Part shown: in pieces, positions 16,844 to 26,028 of the stretch
Position numbering within the stretch: the stretch's first letter is position 1
Layout: each line of letters starts with the position of its first letter
Origin: Pseudomonas yangonensis
Lineage (GTDB): Bacteria > Pseudomonadota > Gammaproteobacteria > Pseudomonadales > Pseudomonadaceae
DNA length: 64,000 bases
Direction of reading: 5' to 3'
Assembly: GCF_009932725.1 (NCBI RefSeq)
Contig: NZ_BLJU01000012.1
Span: forward strand, 62,001-126,000
Notes under the pieces: generated by a model
Database searches by the model: none
The model's input: the letters and a program-made list of their open reading frames with translations, nothing else
Told to the model about the DNA's origin: nothing
Position numbers and translations under genes: made by a program

Positions 16844-17946
16844 TCAGTTGCTGCTGACCCGGCGCACGCCGCCGGAATCGCTCAGCTGCAACTGCGCCGC
16901 CACGCTGCCCAGGGCCGGGAAGGCTACCAGGTGATCGGCGGCGATGCGGATGCCCACCTCGTCGCCTGGTTGGTGGTCGGCATGGCTGGGGAAGATCGAT
17001 TCCAGCTGGCTGCCGGTGGGCAGTTGCAGGCGATACAGGGTGGCGGCGCCGAGGAAGGTCTTGCCGACGATGCGCGCCTTCAGATCGCTGCCTTCATCGG
17101 CGACGATGTCATCCGGGCGCAGCAGCACATCCACCGCGCTGCCTTGTGCCCAGGTGTAGGCGCGGTTGCCGCGTATCACGCCGAGTTCGGTCTGTACCGT
17201 GTCCGGGCTGAGCAACTGGCCGCGAATGAAGTAACCCTGACCGATAAAGCTGGCGACGAAGGGCGTCAATGGCTCGTGGTAGAGGTTGAACGGGGTGTCC
17301 CACTGCTCCAGACGACCGCCCTGGAACACGCCGACATGATCGCTGACTGCGAAAGCCTCTTCCTGATCGTGGGTGACCAGAATGGCGCTGGTGCCGCGGG
17401 TCTTGAGGATATCGCGGACCTCGTGGCTCAGGCGCCGGCGCAACTCGCCATCGAGGTTGGAAAAGGGTTCGTCGAGCAGCAGCAGCTTCGGCTCCGGCGC
17501 CAGGGCGCGGGCCAGGGCGACACGTTGTTGCTGCCCGCCGGAAAGCTCGTGCGGGTAGCGCTTGGCCAGGTTGCCGAGCTTGACCAGCTCCAGCAGCTCC
17601 TGGGTGACGCGCTCGGCGTTGGCTTGCTTGCGGATGCCGAAGGCGACGTTCTCCGCCACGCTGAGGTGGGGGAACAGGGCGTAATCCTGGAACACCATGC
17701 CGATATGGCGTTTCTCCGGGGCCAGGGTGAAACCGGCGCGGGAGATGATTTCGCCATCGAGTTCGATCTCACCTTCGAGCACCGGCTCGAAACCGGCGAT
17801 GGCGCGCAGCGTGGTGGTCTTGCCGCAGCCCGATGGGCCCAGCAGACAGCCGATATCGCCAGCGTTGAGGTGCAGGTCGAGATCCTGCACCACCTTGTGG
17901 CTGTGGTAGCCGCAGTTCAGCCCGCGTAGCTGCAGCAGCGGCTGGC

Positions 17947-17950
<4 letters not shown>
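16844..17950 (-). CDS. ABC transporter ATP-binding protein, FbpC/PotA-like
   Basis: A 368-residue ATPase. Walker A is GPSGCGKTT (~38-46), the signature is [16 protein letters not shown], Walker B is [12 protein letters not shown], and the H-loop is VTHDQEEA. The C-terminal ~130 residues form a TOBE-like regulatory domain. [22 protein letters not shown] is typical of iron/polyamine/sulfate-type importers. No permease or binding-protein gene is adjacent, so the substrate is unknown. Its ATG overlaps the argF stop by 4 nt (17947-17950), indicating co-translation with argF, as I recall for PA3538-PA3537. Confidence 0.88.
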
Positions 17951-18867
<917 letters not shown>

Positions 18868-19225
18868 CGTTAACTACCTTTATCACTACAGTTCGCAAGC
18901 CCGTGTCCGGTGACAAAACCGACAAAAACAGCAGAGCTTGCGGCAGGAGGCCGCAGGGTGCGACGAAACAGGGGAAGGCGCGATCCTATAAGGAAATGAC
19001 GAGACGGCGCAAGTTACCGGCTGCGCAGGCGCAGAATCCTGTTTTACAAGCCTTTTTGCCAAAGCTTTGGCGCCAGCGATATCGAAGACGGCAGCGCCTG
19101 AATCGGCACCCATGATGCCTGCCGATTCACGGGACGAACGCTGCTGGCGTCGTCCCCGTGCTCGGCCCATAGTGCGAAACCTGCGACCTGACCGGTCGTC
19201 TCGGATCAGAACAAGAGGCCAGGCC
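18868..19225. other. argF / molybdopterin-oxidoreductase divergent intergenic region
   Basis: This 358-bp region has no convincing gene. On the minus strand, TTTTTGTCGGTTTTGTCAC (about 18917-18935) has a TTGTC direct repeat 9 bp apart, loosely like Pseudomonas ArgR half-sites. GCCAAAGCTTTGGC (19058-19071) is a perfect 14-bp palindrome without a T-run, so an operator is likelier than a terminator. TATAAGG near 18987 may be a -10 element. Confidence 0.35.
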
Positions 19226-21334
19226 ATGACCAAGTCCCTCCATTACCGTGCGTGCCACCTGTGCGAAGCCATCTGTGGCCTTGCCATCGAAACCGAAACC
19301 CAGGCGGATGGCACCATGCAGATTCGCTCGATCAAGGGCGATGCCCAGGACAGCTTCAGCCGTGGCCATATCTGCCCCAAGGCGGTGGCGCTGCAGGATA
19401 TTCAGAACGATCCAAATCGCATTCGCCAGCCCATGCGCCGCATCGGCGAGCAGTGGCAGGCCATCGGCTGGGAGGAAGCGTTCCAACTGGTGGCCGAGCG
19501 CCTGAGTGCGATCCAGGCCGAACATAGGCAGAACGCCGTAGCCGTTTATCAGGGCAATCCCAGTGTGCACAACTACGGGCTGATGACCCACAGCAACTAC
19601 TTTCTCGGTCAGCTGAAGACGCGCAACCGCTATTCGGCCACCTCGGTCGACCAGCTGCCGCACCACCTGACCAGCCTGCTGATGTACGGCCACGGCCTGC
19701 TGATCCCGATTCCCGATATCGATCACACCGACTTCATGCTGATCCTCGGCGGCAACCCACTGGCCTCCAACGGCAGCATCATGACCGTGCCGGACGTGGA
19801 AAAGCGCCTGAAGGCCATCCAGGCTCGTGGCGGCAAGCTGGTGGTGGTCGACCCGCGGCGCAGTGAAACCGCGGCCATCGCCGATCAGCACCTGTTCGTG
19901 CGTCCCGGCAGCGATGCCGCGCTGCTGCTGGCGCTGCTCAACACCCTGTTCGAGGAGGGCCTGACCCGCGACAGCCATCTGCCGGTGGAAGGGCTGGAGC
20001 AGGTGCGCGCGGCGATCGCCGACTTCCACGCCGAGGCGATGAGCGCTCGCTGTGGCGTGCCGGCCGACACCATTCGGCAACTGGCGCGTGATTTTGCCGC
20101 AGCCGACAAGGCGGTGTGCTACGGCCGGATGGGGGTGTCCACCCAGGCCTTCGGCACGCTGTGCCAATGGCTGGTGCAATTGATCAACCTGGTGACCGGC
20201 AATCTGGACCGCGTCGGCGGCGTGCTTTGTACCTCGCCGGCGGTCGATCTGGTGGCGAGTACTTCCGGTGGCCATTTCAACCGCTGGCAGAGCCGGGTGT
20301 CCGGCCTGCCGGAATATGGCGGTGAGCTGCCTGTCTCGGCGCTGGGCGAAGAGATGCTGACCCCTGGAGAAGGGCAGATCCGCGCGCTGGTCACGGTAGC
20401 CGGCAACCCGGTGCTGTCGACGCCCAACGGTCGCCAACTGGAGCGGGCGCTGGACGGCCTGGACTTCATGCTCTCGGTGGATTTCTACATCAACGAGACC
20501 ACCCGTTACGCCGATCTGATCCTGCCGCCGACCGCGCCGCTGGAGCACGATCATTACGACACCACGTTCAACCTGTTCGCGGTGCGTAATGTCACCCGTT
20601 TCAATGAGGCTGTGCTGGCCAAGCCGGACGGTGCACTGCACGACTGGGAAATCTTCGTCGGTCTGGCCAAGGCCTTTGCCGCGTGCAACAACCTTGAACT
20701 GAAGCCGACCATGGCGCCGGAGCAGATGATCGACATGGGTTTGCGCTTCGGCGCCTATGGCGATCGCAGCGAGCACAAGCTCAGCCTGACCAGCTTGCGC
20801 GAGCATCCCCATGGGCTCGATCTGGGGCCTCTGCAGCCGAACCTGGCGGCACGGCTGAAAACTCCGAGCAAGGCCGTGCAGGCAGCGCCCGAACCGTTGC
20901 TGGCAGACCTGGCGCGCTTTGCCGGGCAGGAGCAGCCTGGTGCCCATGAACTGCTGCTGATCGGTCGCCGCCATGTGCGCAGCAACAATTCCTGGATGCA
21001 CAACTATCACCGTTTGGTGAAGGGCAAGCCGCGTCATCAGTTGCTGATGAACCCGGCGGATCTGGCCAGTCGTGGCCTGGCCGATGGGCAGCGCGTACAG
21101 GTGCGTTCGCGCGTCGGCAGCATCGAAGTGGAGGTGGCGGCCAGCGACGAGGTGATGGCCGGTGTGGTCAGTTTGCCGCATGGTTGGGGCCATGCCCGCC
21201 CGGGCGTGCGACTGGACATCGCGCAGGCCCAGCCCGGCGCCAGCGCCAATGACCTGACCGACGAACGCCGCCTCGATGCGTTGTCCGGCAATGCGGTGCT
21301 TAACGGCGTGCCGGTTGAGGTGGTGGCTGCGTAA
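19226..21334 (+). CDS. Orphan molybdopterin-dependent oxidoreductase
   Basis: A 702-residue DMSO-reductase-superfamily protein. It begins MTKSLHYRACHLCEAICG with an N-terminal [4Fe-4S] motif (C10, C13, C17, C50), then molybdopterin-binding domains (FMLILGGNPLASNGS, LVVVDPRRSETA, VSLPHGWGH) and a C-terminal dinucleotide-binding domain (LLLIGRRHVRSNNSWMHNYH). There is no twin-arginine signal, so it is cytoplasmic. No partner electron-transfer subunit, chaperone or formate gene is adjacent, and the substrate cannot be assigned. The ATG at 19226 is chosen because similarity starts there; upstream frame is unsupported. Confidence 0.88.
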   Translation: MTKSLHYRACHLCEAICGLAIETETQADGTMQIRSIKGDAQDSFSRGHICPKAVALQDIQNDPNRIRQPMRRIGEQWQAIGWEEAFQLVAERLSAIQAEHRQNAVAVYQGNPSVHNYGLMTHSNYFLGQLKTRNRYSATSVDQLPHHLTSLLMYGHGLLIPIPDIDHTDFMLILGGNPLASNGSIMTVPDVEKRLKAIQARGGKLVVVDPRRSETAAIADQHLFVRPGSDAALLLALLNTLFEEGLTRDSHLPVEGLEQVRAAIADFHAEAMSARCGVPADTIRQLARDFAAADKAVCYGRMGVSTQAFGTLCQWLVQLINLVTGNLDRVGGVLCTSPAVDLVASTSGGHFNRWQSRVSGLPEYGGELPVSALGEEMLTPGEGQIRALVTVAGNPVLSTPNGRQLERALDGLDFMLSVDFYINETTRYADLILPPTAPLEHDHYDTTFNLFAVRNVTRFNEAVLAKPDGALHDWEIFVGLAKAFAACNNLELKPTMAPEQMIDMGLRFGAYGDRSEHKLSLTSLREHPHGLDLGPLQPNLAARLKTPSKAVQAAPEPLLADLARFAGQEQPGAHELLLIGRRHVRSNNSWMHNYHRLVKGKPRHQLLMNPADLASRGLADGQRVQVRSRVGSIEVEVAASDEVMAGVVSLPHGWGHARPGVRLDIAQAQPGASANDLTDERRLDALSGNAVLNGVPVEVVAA

Positions 21335-21467
21335 CGACCTGCTGCGCGTCGGCCCTGCTGCGTTAAAAACAGGCTCGGACTGCTCATTTACAACTTGTAA
21401 AGTCGAACGCGACTCCGACCGCTCCTCGCCTGTTTTTGCCTTGCATGGCTCTAGCTCGCTAGGTCGT
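21334..21467. repeat. Dispersed palindromic intergenic repeat, long copy (B)
   Basis: The ends ACGACCT (21334-21340) and AGGTCGT (21461-21467) are inverted. Inside, AAAAACAGGC near 21366 pairs with GCCTGTTTTT near 21428, forming a second stem. The first 47 nt match copy A (153-199) at 43 positions, yet the terminal stems of the two copies have different sequences. The element starts on the last base of the preceding stop codon. Confidence 0.78.
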
Positions 21468-21574
21468 AAACAGTTCTGGGGATGAGGGCAAGGCCGAGCA
21501 TTGTGCTCGGCTTTTCGCTACAATCGCGCCACCGTGGCGACCGTCGGGTCGCGAAGTCTATGCTGAGGTGCCCC

Positions 21575-21901
21575 ATGGATATCATCGAAACCATCAAAGA
21601 GCAGATCGCCAACAACACCGTTCTGCTGTACATGAAAGGCTCGCCCAATGCCCCGCAGTGTGGCTTCTCTGCCCGTGCTGCGCAGGTGGTGATGGGCTGC
21701 GGCGAGAAGTTCGCCTATGTCGACATCCTGCAGAACCCGGAAATCCGCGCCAACCTGCCGAAGTACGCCAACTGGCCGACCTTCCCGCAGCTGTGGGTCG
21801 GCGGTGAGCTGGTCGGCGGTAGCGACATCCTCACCGAGATGTACGAGAAGGGCGAACTGCAGACCCTGATCAAGGATGCCGTGAGCAAAGCTGGCGCCTG
21901 A
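21575..21901 (+). CDS. grxD: Monothiol glutaredoxin Grx4 family
   Basis: A 108-residue monothiol glutaredoxin with the CGFS active site (C29) in SPNAPQCGFSARA, cis-Pro region WPTFPQLWVGGELVGGSDI and the glutathione-binding GG..D segment. CGFS glutaredoxins carry or deliver [2Fe-2S] clusters with glutathione and BolA-type partners in the cytoplasm. GAGG at 21564-21567 lies upstream of the ATG at 21575. A strong bidirectional terminator follows. Confidence 0.95.
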   Translation: MDIIETIKEQIANNTVLLYMKGSPNAPQCGFSARAAQVVMGCGEKFAYVDILQNPEIRANLPKYANWPTFPQLWVGGELVGGSDILTEMYEKGELQTLIKDAVSKAGA

Positions 21902-21914
21902 TCGCTGCGCTCGC

Positions 21915-21948
21915 AAAAAAGAACCCGCCTAGGCGGGTTCTTTCGTTT
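21915..21948. terminator. Bidirectional terminator between grxD and ydbL
   Basis: GAACCCGCCT/AGGCGGGTTC (21921-21940) is a perfect 10-bp palindrome flanked by AAAAAA and TTTCGTTT, ending both convergent transcripts. Confidence 0.92.
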
Positions 21949-21962
21949 CTGCCGCAGGCTTT

Positions 21963-22301
21963 CTACTTCTGCAGCCACTGGCCGTTCAGCTGGATGAACT
22001 GGCCCTTGGGCGTGCGCTCGATGGCCTTCTTGCCGGCGATGGCTTCCACGTCGCTCAGGCTGATGCCGTTGTCCTTGGCTACTTTCTGGTATTCGGCGCG
22101 GCGTGCCTGGTTGATCAGGCGAGCGATTTCATCGGCCTGGCCGCCGGGCTTGACCACTCCGAGATAGCCATTGGGCTGCTCGCCCAACTGGCCGCTGGCC
22201 TTGGCGTCGCCCAGGGCGCTCATGGCCTGGTTGAGGTTCAGCGCATAGGCCGGCAGGCTCAGGGTCAGCGCCAGGAGCAGGGTTGAAATGTATCGAATCA
22301 T
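21963..22301 (-). CDS. ydbL: YdbL-family periplasmic protein (DUF1318)
   Basis: A 112-residue protein with a Sec signal peptide (MIRYISTLLLALTLSLPAYA, 1-20) and a mature domain LNLNQAMSALGDAKASGQLGE...NGYLGVV typical of DUF1318/YdbL. Third gene of ydbH-ynbE-ydbL; in E. coli YdbL modulates the YdbH-YnbE envelope lipid bridge. GGAGAG precedes the ATG at 22301; the longer frame to 22346 is rejected. Confidence 0.9.
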   Translation of the reverse strand: MIRYISTLLLALTLSLPAYALNLNQAMSALGDAKASGQLGEQPNGYLGVVKPGGQADEIARLINQARRAEYQKVAKDNGISLSDVEAIAGKKAIERTPKGQFIQLNGQWLQK

Positions 22302-22332
22302 CGTCTCTCTCCGTAGAACCTGTTCGGCGGAC

Positions 22333-22524
22333 TCAGAACAGACCACTGTCTTCGTTGAATACGTTGTCCAGGGCCTTGTCCACCTTGATGTAGATTTCGT
22401 GCTCGACCTTGACGTTGAGGTTGATGTTGATCGGCTCGTTGGGCATGGCCAGCTGCACCGTCGGGGTACAGGCCTGGCACAGCAATGCCAGGCTCAGGGC
22501 GGCGAGGAGGCGGTACGTGCGCAT
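22333..22524 (-). CDS. ynbE: YnbE-family outer-membrane lipoprotein
   Basis: A 63-residue lipoprotein: MRTYRLLAALSLALLCQACTP with lipobox CQAC (acylated Cys at 19), then the conserved VQLAMPNEPININLNVKVEHEI segment. In E. coli YnbE oligomerises as a beta-strand stack in the outer membrane and docks with the C-terminus of YdbH. The start at 22524 has AAGGAG upstream; it begins 4 bp after the ydbH stop. Confidence 0.92.
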   Translation of the reverse strand: MRTYRLLAALSLALLCQACTPTVQLAMPNEPININLNVKVEHEIYIKVDKALDNVFNEDSGLF

Positions 22525-22528
22525 GGCG

Positions 22529-25084
22529 CTACTCCTTGGTTTCTTGAGGGACGCGCTGGCGCATCCGTTGCTGAATCCGTCGCTGGATGATGTCACTGAC
22601 CTTGTCGGTCAGTTGCAGGCTCGCCAGCAGGGTCGGAATGTCTTCTTCCAGATTGATGTTGAAGTGAATCGGGCGGCCCTGCTCGATGGCCGGGTTCTGT
22701 CCATGTAGACGCATGCCGAGACGCAGTGTGCCGGACTGATCATAGTCGAGGCTACTGCTGAGCAGATCGTAGTGGAAGTCTTCCAGCGCGTCGGTGACCA
22801 GCTTCATGCCCGGGTTTGCCTGACCCATGGCACGGATGCGCGGCGAGCGAAAACGCAGTTGCCCTCCCGGTGGCCTGGCTTCGATCAGGCCCTGCTCGAT
22901 ACTGATGGCACCGCCCAAGCGCAGGGGCAGGGTGCCGTCGATCAGCCCGTTACCGGCCAGCCCCTCGGCTGGATAGACGCGAAACAGCTCCTGCAGGTCG
23001 AGGCCACTGAGCTTCAGTGGCAGCAGCTGGCTCGACCGATCCAGTGCCCAGGTCGCCGGTTCCAGGCGCAGGCTGCCGCCGAGGACTCCCAGTTCTGCGC
23101 GCTGATGGCTGAGCTTGCCGGTCATCGGATGCTGCAGGCTGGCCTGATAGCTGGCCTGCACATGCAACGGGCCGAGGGCGATGCCGGGGTCGATCTGTCT
23201 GGCGCTGAGGCTCGGCAGTTCCAGCGTGAGGCGGTCGCCCGCCAGGTGCAGCTGCAGTTCGCCATCCACACCGCTCAGCGTGCTGCGGTCGTAGATACCG
23301 GCCAGGCCCTTGCCGCTGAGCTTCGCCCGCAGTTGCAGAGGCTTGCCGCTGGGCAGGTTGAGGCTGGCGTTGCCCTGAATGCGGCCGTTTTCCAGGGTCA
23401 ACAGTGGCGGCCAATTGGCCAGGGTTTGCGCGAGCGGGTTACCGGCACGCAGGAAGAGCTCATCGAGCGTGGCGTCCAGCGCCAGGCCATCGGCGGTATT
23501 GTTCAGTCCCAGAGCCATGCTCAAGCCTGAGTCGGCCAACAGGGCGCCATCGAGCTTCTGGCGAGCGCTGTCGGCCTCCATCTGGCCCTGCCATTGCCAG
23601 CCCTGGGCCTGCAGTTGTGCGTGCTGCAGATTCTGCACGCGCAGCGCAAGCGGGCCGGACAGCGTCGGCGCATGGGGCGCGCCGGCCACGCCCAGGCCGG
23701 CGAGTGTCAACCGGGCCTGTTGCAGATCCAGGTCGGTACCGCGCAGGCGCTGGATCTCCAGACGCGAGTTGGCGGCCAGCGCGAGTTGCAGCTGTTGCGC
23801 CGTGACCCTGCCAGACAGGTCGAGATTCAGCTGCAGGCCATCGGCTCGATTACTGCCCAGGTCCACTCGCTTGGCGCGGGCATCGAGCTGCAACTGGCGC
23901 ACCTCAAGCGCCCAGTCGCGCGATTGCTGCAGGCCAAGTTCGGCGTTGGCCTGCCCCTGCAAGGCCCCTTCCGCGACGAGCTTCAGCTGCAGGGCCAGTG
24001 GGGTATCCGGGTTGCTTTCCAGCGGCTGCAGCTGCATGTGCAGGCGGCTTGTTCTGAGGCCGCCTGGCAGTGCCATCAGCCAGGGCGCATCCCGGGTATC
24101 GAGGTTCAGGTTGCCGTGCAGCTTGCGCGCTTGCCAGGCTCCTGTGGCATTGCGCAGGTCGAGCTGCAGTTCACCGCTGAGCAGGCCTATGCCGGGCAGT
24201 GGCCAGGGCTGCGGCAGTTGGGCATCGACACGTAACCATCCAGGCGCGGTCAGCAGCTCGCCGAGCTGGCGGGTGGTCTGCGGCAGCTGCAGTTGCCACT
24301 GGGCGATGATGCCGGCCTGCTGCGGCGTCGCTGGCAGATTGGCGGTGTCCAGCGATGTCCACTCGCTCAGCCAGGCGGCGACCCAGGCGATTTCCTGCAG
24401 CGGTGCCAGTAGCAGGTTGCCGTTCCATTGCAGTGCATCGCCCTGAGCGGCCAGGTCGCTGTGCAGCTCCATCTGTTGTTGTTCATCAAGGTGCAGGGTC
24501 ATCTGCAACTGGCGCGCACTATCCAGGGCGCCATCGAGTCCCTGCAGATGTGCTTGCAATACTGCGCTGTGGTTTTCGCGTAGCAGTCGCGCGCGTAGAT
24601 GCAAGGTATCGTCCAGACGCTGCAGGTCGAGCTCGCCATCGAGTGCGCAACGGCCATTGAGGCAAGGCAGTTGCGCATGGATGTCACGTAGTTCGATCTG
24701 CCTCGGCAGCCAGGGCAGGGCATTCGATATTGCCTGGAAGGTGGCGTCGAGGTCGCTGTCGGGCGGGTTTTGCGCCTCTGTCTGTGTCGGCAGCCACTCC
24801 ACTCGCAGGCCCTGCGCAGCCAGGCGGTAGCGCGGCGTTTCGCTGGCCAGCCATTGCAGATGCACCTGCTTGGCGTGAGCGTGCAATTCATCCTGTTGCC
24901 GCTGCACCAGGCTCACCTCGCGCAGCCACAGGCCACGCCAGGTGAGGCTCACTCCCTGCCAGTCCAGCTCGACATGCTGCTCGTCGAGCAACTGCTGCAT
25001 GCGATAGGCGGCGTAGCAGGCCACTAGCGATAGCAGCACCGCAATCGCCATGCAGATGCTCAGCCAGAAACGCCAGCGGCTCAT
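22529..25084 (-). CDS. ydbH: YdbH-family AsmA-like intermembrane lipid transport protein
   Basis: An 851-residue protein anchored by one N-terminal helix (about 5-25, WRFWLSICMAIAVLLSLVAC) with a long periplasmic beta-rich region of alternating hydrophobic strands, full of Leu and Gln, and the YdbH C-terminal block (YPAEGLAGNGLIDGTLPLRLGG, IEQGLIEARPPGGQLRF). TamB, YhdP and YdbH form rod-like channels carrying phospholipids to the outer membrane in E. coli. AAGGAGAA sits just before the ATG at 25084; the longer frame to 25363 lacks support. First gene of the operon with ynbE and ydbL. Confidence 0.9.
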   Translation of the reverse strand: MSRWRFWLSICMAIAVLLSLVACYAAYRMQQLLDEQHVELDWQGVSLTWRGLWLREVSLVQRQQDELHAHAKQVHLQWLASETPRYRLAAQGLRVEWLPTQTEAQNPPDSDLDATFQAISNALPWLPRQIELRDIHAQLPCLNGRCALDGELDLQRLDDTLHLRARLLRENHSAVLQAHLQGLDGALDSARQLQMTLHLDEQQQMELHSDLAAQGDALQWNGNLLLAPLQEIAWVAAWLSEWTSLDTANLPATPQQAGIIAQWQLQLPQTTRQLGELLTAPGWLRVDAQLPQPWPLPGIGLLSGELQLDLRNATGAWQARKLHGNLNLDTRDAPWLMALPGGLRTSRLHMQLQPLESNPDTPLALQLKLVAEGALQGQANAELGLQQSRDWALEVRQLQLDARAKRVDLGSNRADGLQLNLDLSGRVTAQQLQLALAANSRLEIQRLRGTDLDLQQARLTLAGLGVAGAPHAPTLSGPLALRVQNLQHAQLQAQGWQWQGQMEADSARQKLDGALLADSGLSMALGLNNTADGLALDATLDELFLRAGNPLAQTLANWPPLLTLENGRIQGNASLNLPSGKPLQLRAKLSGKGLAGIYDRSTLSGVDGELQLHLAGDRLTLELPSLSARQIDPGIALGPLHVQASYQASLQHPMTGKLSHQRAELGVLGGSLRLEPATWALDRSSQLLPLKLSGLDLQELFRVYPAEGLAGNGLIDGTLPLRLGGAISIEQGLIEARPPGGQLRFRSPRIRAMGQANPGMKLVTDALEDFHYDLLSSSLDYDQSGTLRLGMRLHGQNPAIEQGRPIHFNINLEEDIPTLLASLQLTDKVSDIIQRRIQQRMRQRVPQETKE

Positions 25085-25617
25085 GAGTTCTCCTTGCCAG
25101 GTGCAGTTGCGGGACGGTACCCCATGCTCCGAAGGGTGCCAAGCCGATCTGATTTCGCGCAGTGGCGCTTGTTCGACCCTGCGTGCGATCTGCCATGGAT
25201 AGGCGGACCGACCACGGCCGTTTCGCTGGGTGCAGTTTCTGGTGCAGGGAGAGGTTATCGCAGACCCGCATGTCGGCTGCATGAGTCGTTTAGATGCCCC
25301 GAAACAGAGCGCTGCGCGGATATGTCGCAGCGAGTTGTGCACAAAGCTGAAGCAGCCTGTCACATCACTGTCAGAAACGTCGCTAAACGTTTGATTTTTC
25401 GTGGATGATTTTTAAGTCAATGAAAAATATGCATTTTTTTCATTGGTGAAAAAATCGACAGTTTGTCTCGGGGCCCCGAAACATCGGGCCTGGCAGCGCT
25501 TTCGCTCAAGTTGTTCACGGAGTTATCCACAGCTTCTGTGGATTGTGGCGGAACTCTTTTATGGAACGACAATCCATCCGCCAGGCAAGACTTTACCTTC
25601 GGCAAAAAAGGAGTAGA
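25085..25617. other. AT-rich intergenic region with a DnaA-box-like element
   Basis: This 533-bp gap between the divergent ydbH and Sel1-like genes contains a strongly AT-rich core (about 25390-25456) with runs of A and T around ATGCATTTTTTTCATT. A perfect TTATCCACA lies at 25523-25531, and the hairpin ATCCACAG-CTT-CTGTGGAT spans 25525-25543. GTTGTGCACAAAG near 25334 is also palindromic. It probably holds both promoters. The AT-rich core would be a natural MvaT target. Confidence 0.5.
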
Positions 25618-25962
25618 GTGGCGCGCCCCGGCAGTCACCCCCCTTTATTTATGCCTCGCGCTTTACCTTCTTCGTCCTCTGCTACTGGCTCCGCTTCTTC
25701 TCGTCTGCCCATGCGCGTTGCGCTATGGCTGCTCGACAATCCGCGTCTGGGCCACACCCCCAGCGTCAAGCGCATCGCCGGCAATCTGCTCAAGCAGCCC
25801 GCGCGCAGAGGCTGTGTGCAGGCGCAAAGCCGCCTGGGCCAACTGCTCTGCCGCGACTGCGGCAACACCCGTGATCGCCGTATCGGCTATGAGCTGCTGC
25901 GCCAGGCCGCTCGTGCAGGCGACCGCTGCGCCCAGCTGGAGCTGGAGCGCCTGTCACGCTGA
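25618..25962 (+). CDS. Small Sel1/TPR-like repeat protein
   Basis: A 114-residue basic protein. The C-terminal part RVALWLLDNPRLGHTP...AQSRLGQLLCRDCGNTRDRRIGYELLRQAARAGDRCAQLELERL fits one to two Sel1-type helical repeats (GxxLLxxAAxxGxxxAQxxL), usually protein-interaction scaffolds. GTG at 25618 is chosen because AAGGAG (25608-25613) lies 4 nt upstream; ATGs at 25651 and 25711 are alternatives, and the conserved portion begins near 25711. Two cysteines (CRDC) lie within the repeat. No partner is evident; rmuC follows after 66 bp. Confidence 0.65.
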   Translation: MARPGSHPPLFMPRALPSSSSATGSASSRLPMRVALWLLDNPRLGHTPSVKRIAGNLLKQPARRGCVQAQSRLGQLLCRDCGNTRDRRIGYELLRQAARAGDRCAQLELERLSR

Positions 25963-26028
25963 ATGCGTGCTGGCCCCGTGTGAATCGCTGGCTGGGTATA
26001 CTGCTCGGCGGTTCAACATGGAGCGTCT

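Noticed and set aside
19058..19071. GCCAAAGCTTTGGC as a terminator
   Set aside because: A perfect palindrome without loop or T-run on either strand; more like a protein-binding site.
19127..21193. A 688-codon minus-strand frame
   Set aside because: Antisense shadow of the molybdopterin oxidoreductase with no recognisable domain.
25310..25560. Chromosomal replication origin
   Set aside because: One DnaA box and an AT-rich patch are too little, and dnaA, rpmH and gyrB are absent; kept only as a possible DnaA-binding regulatory site.
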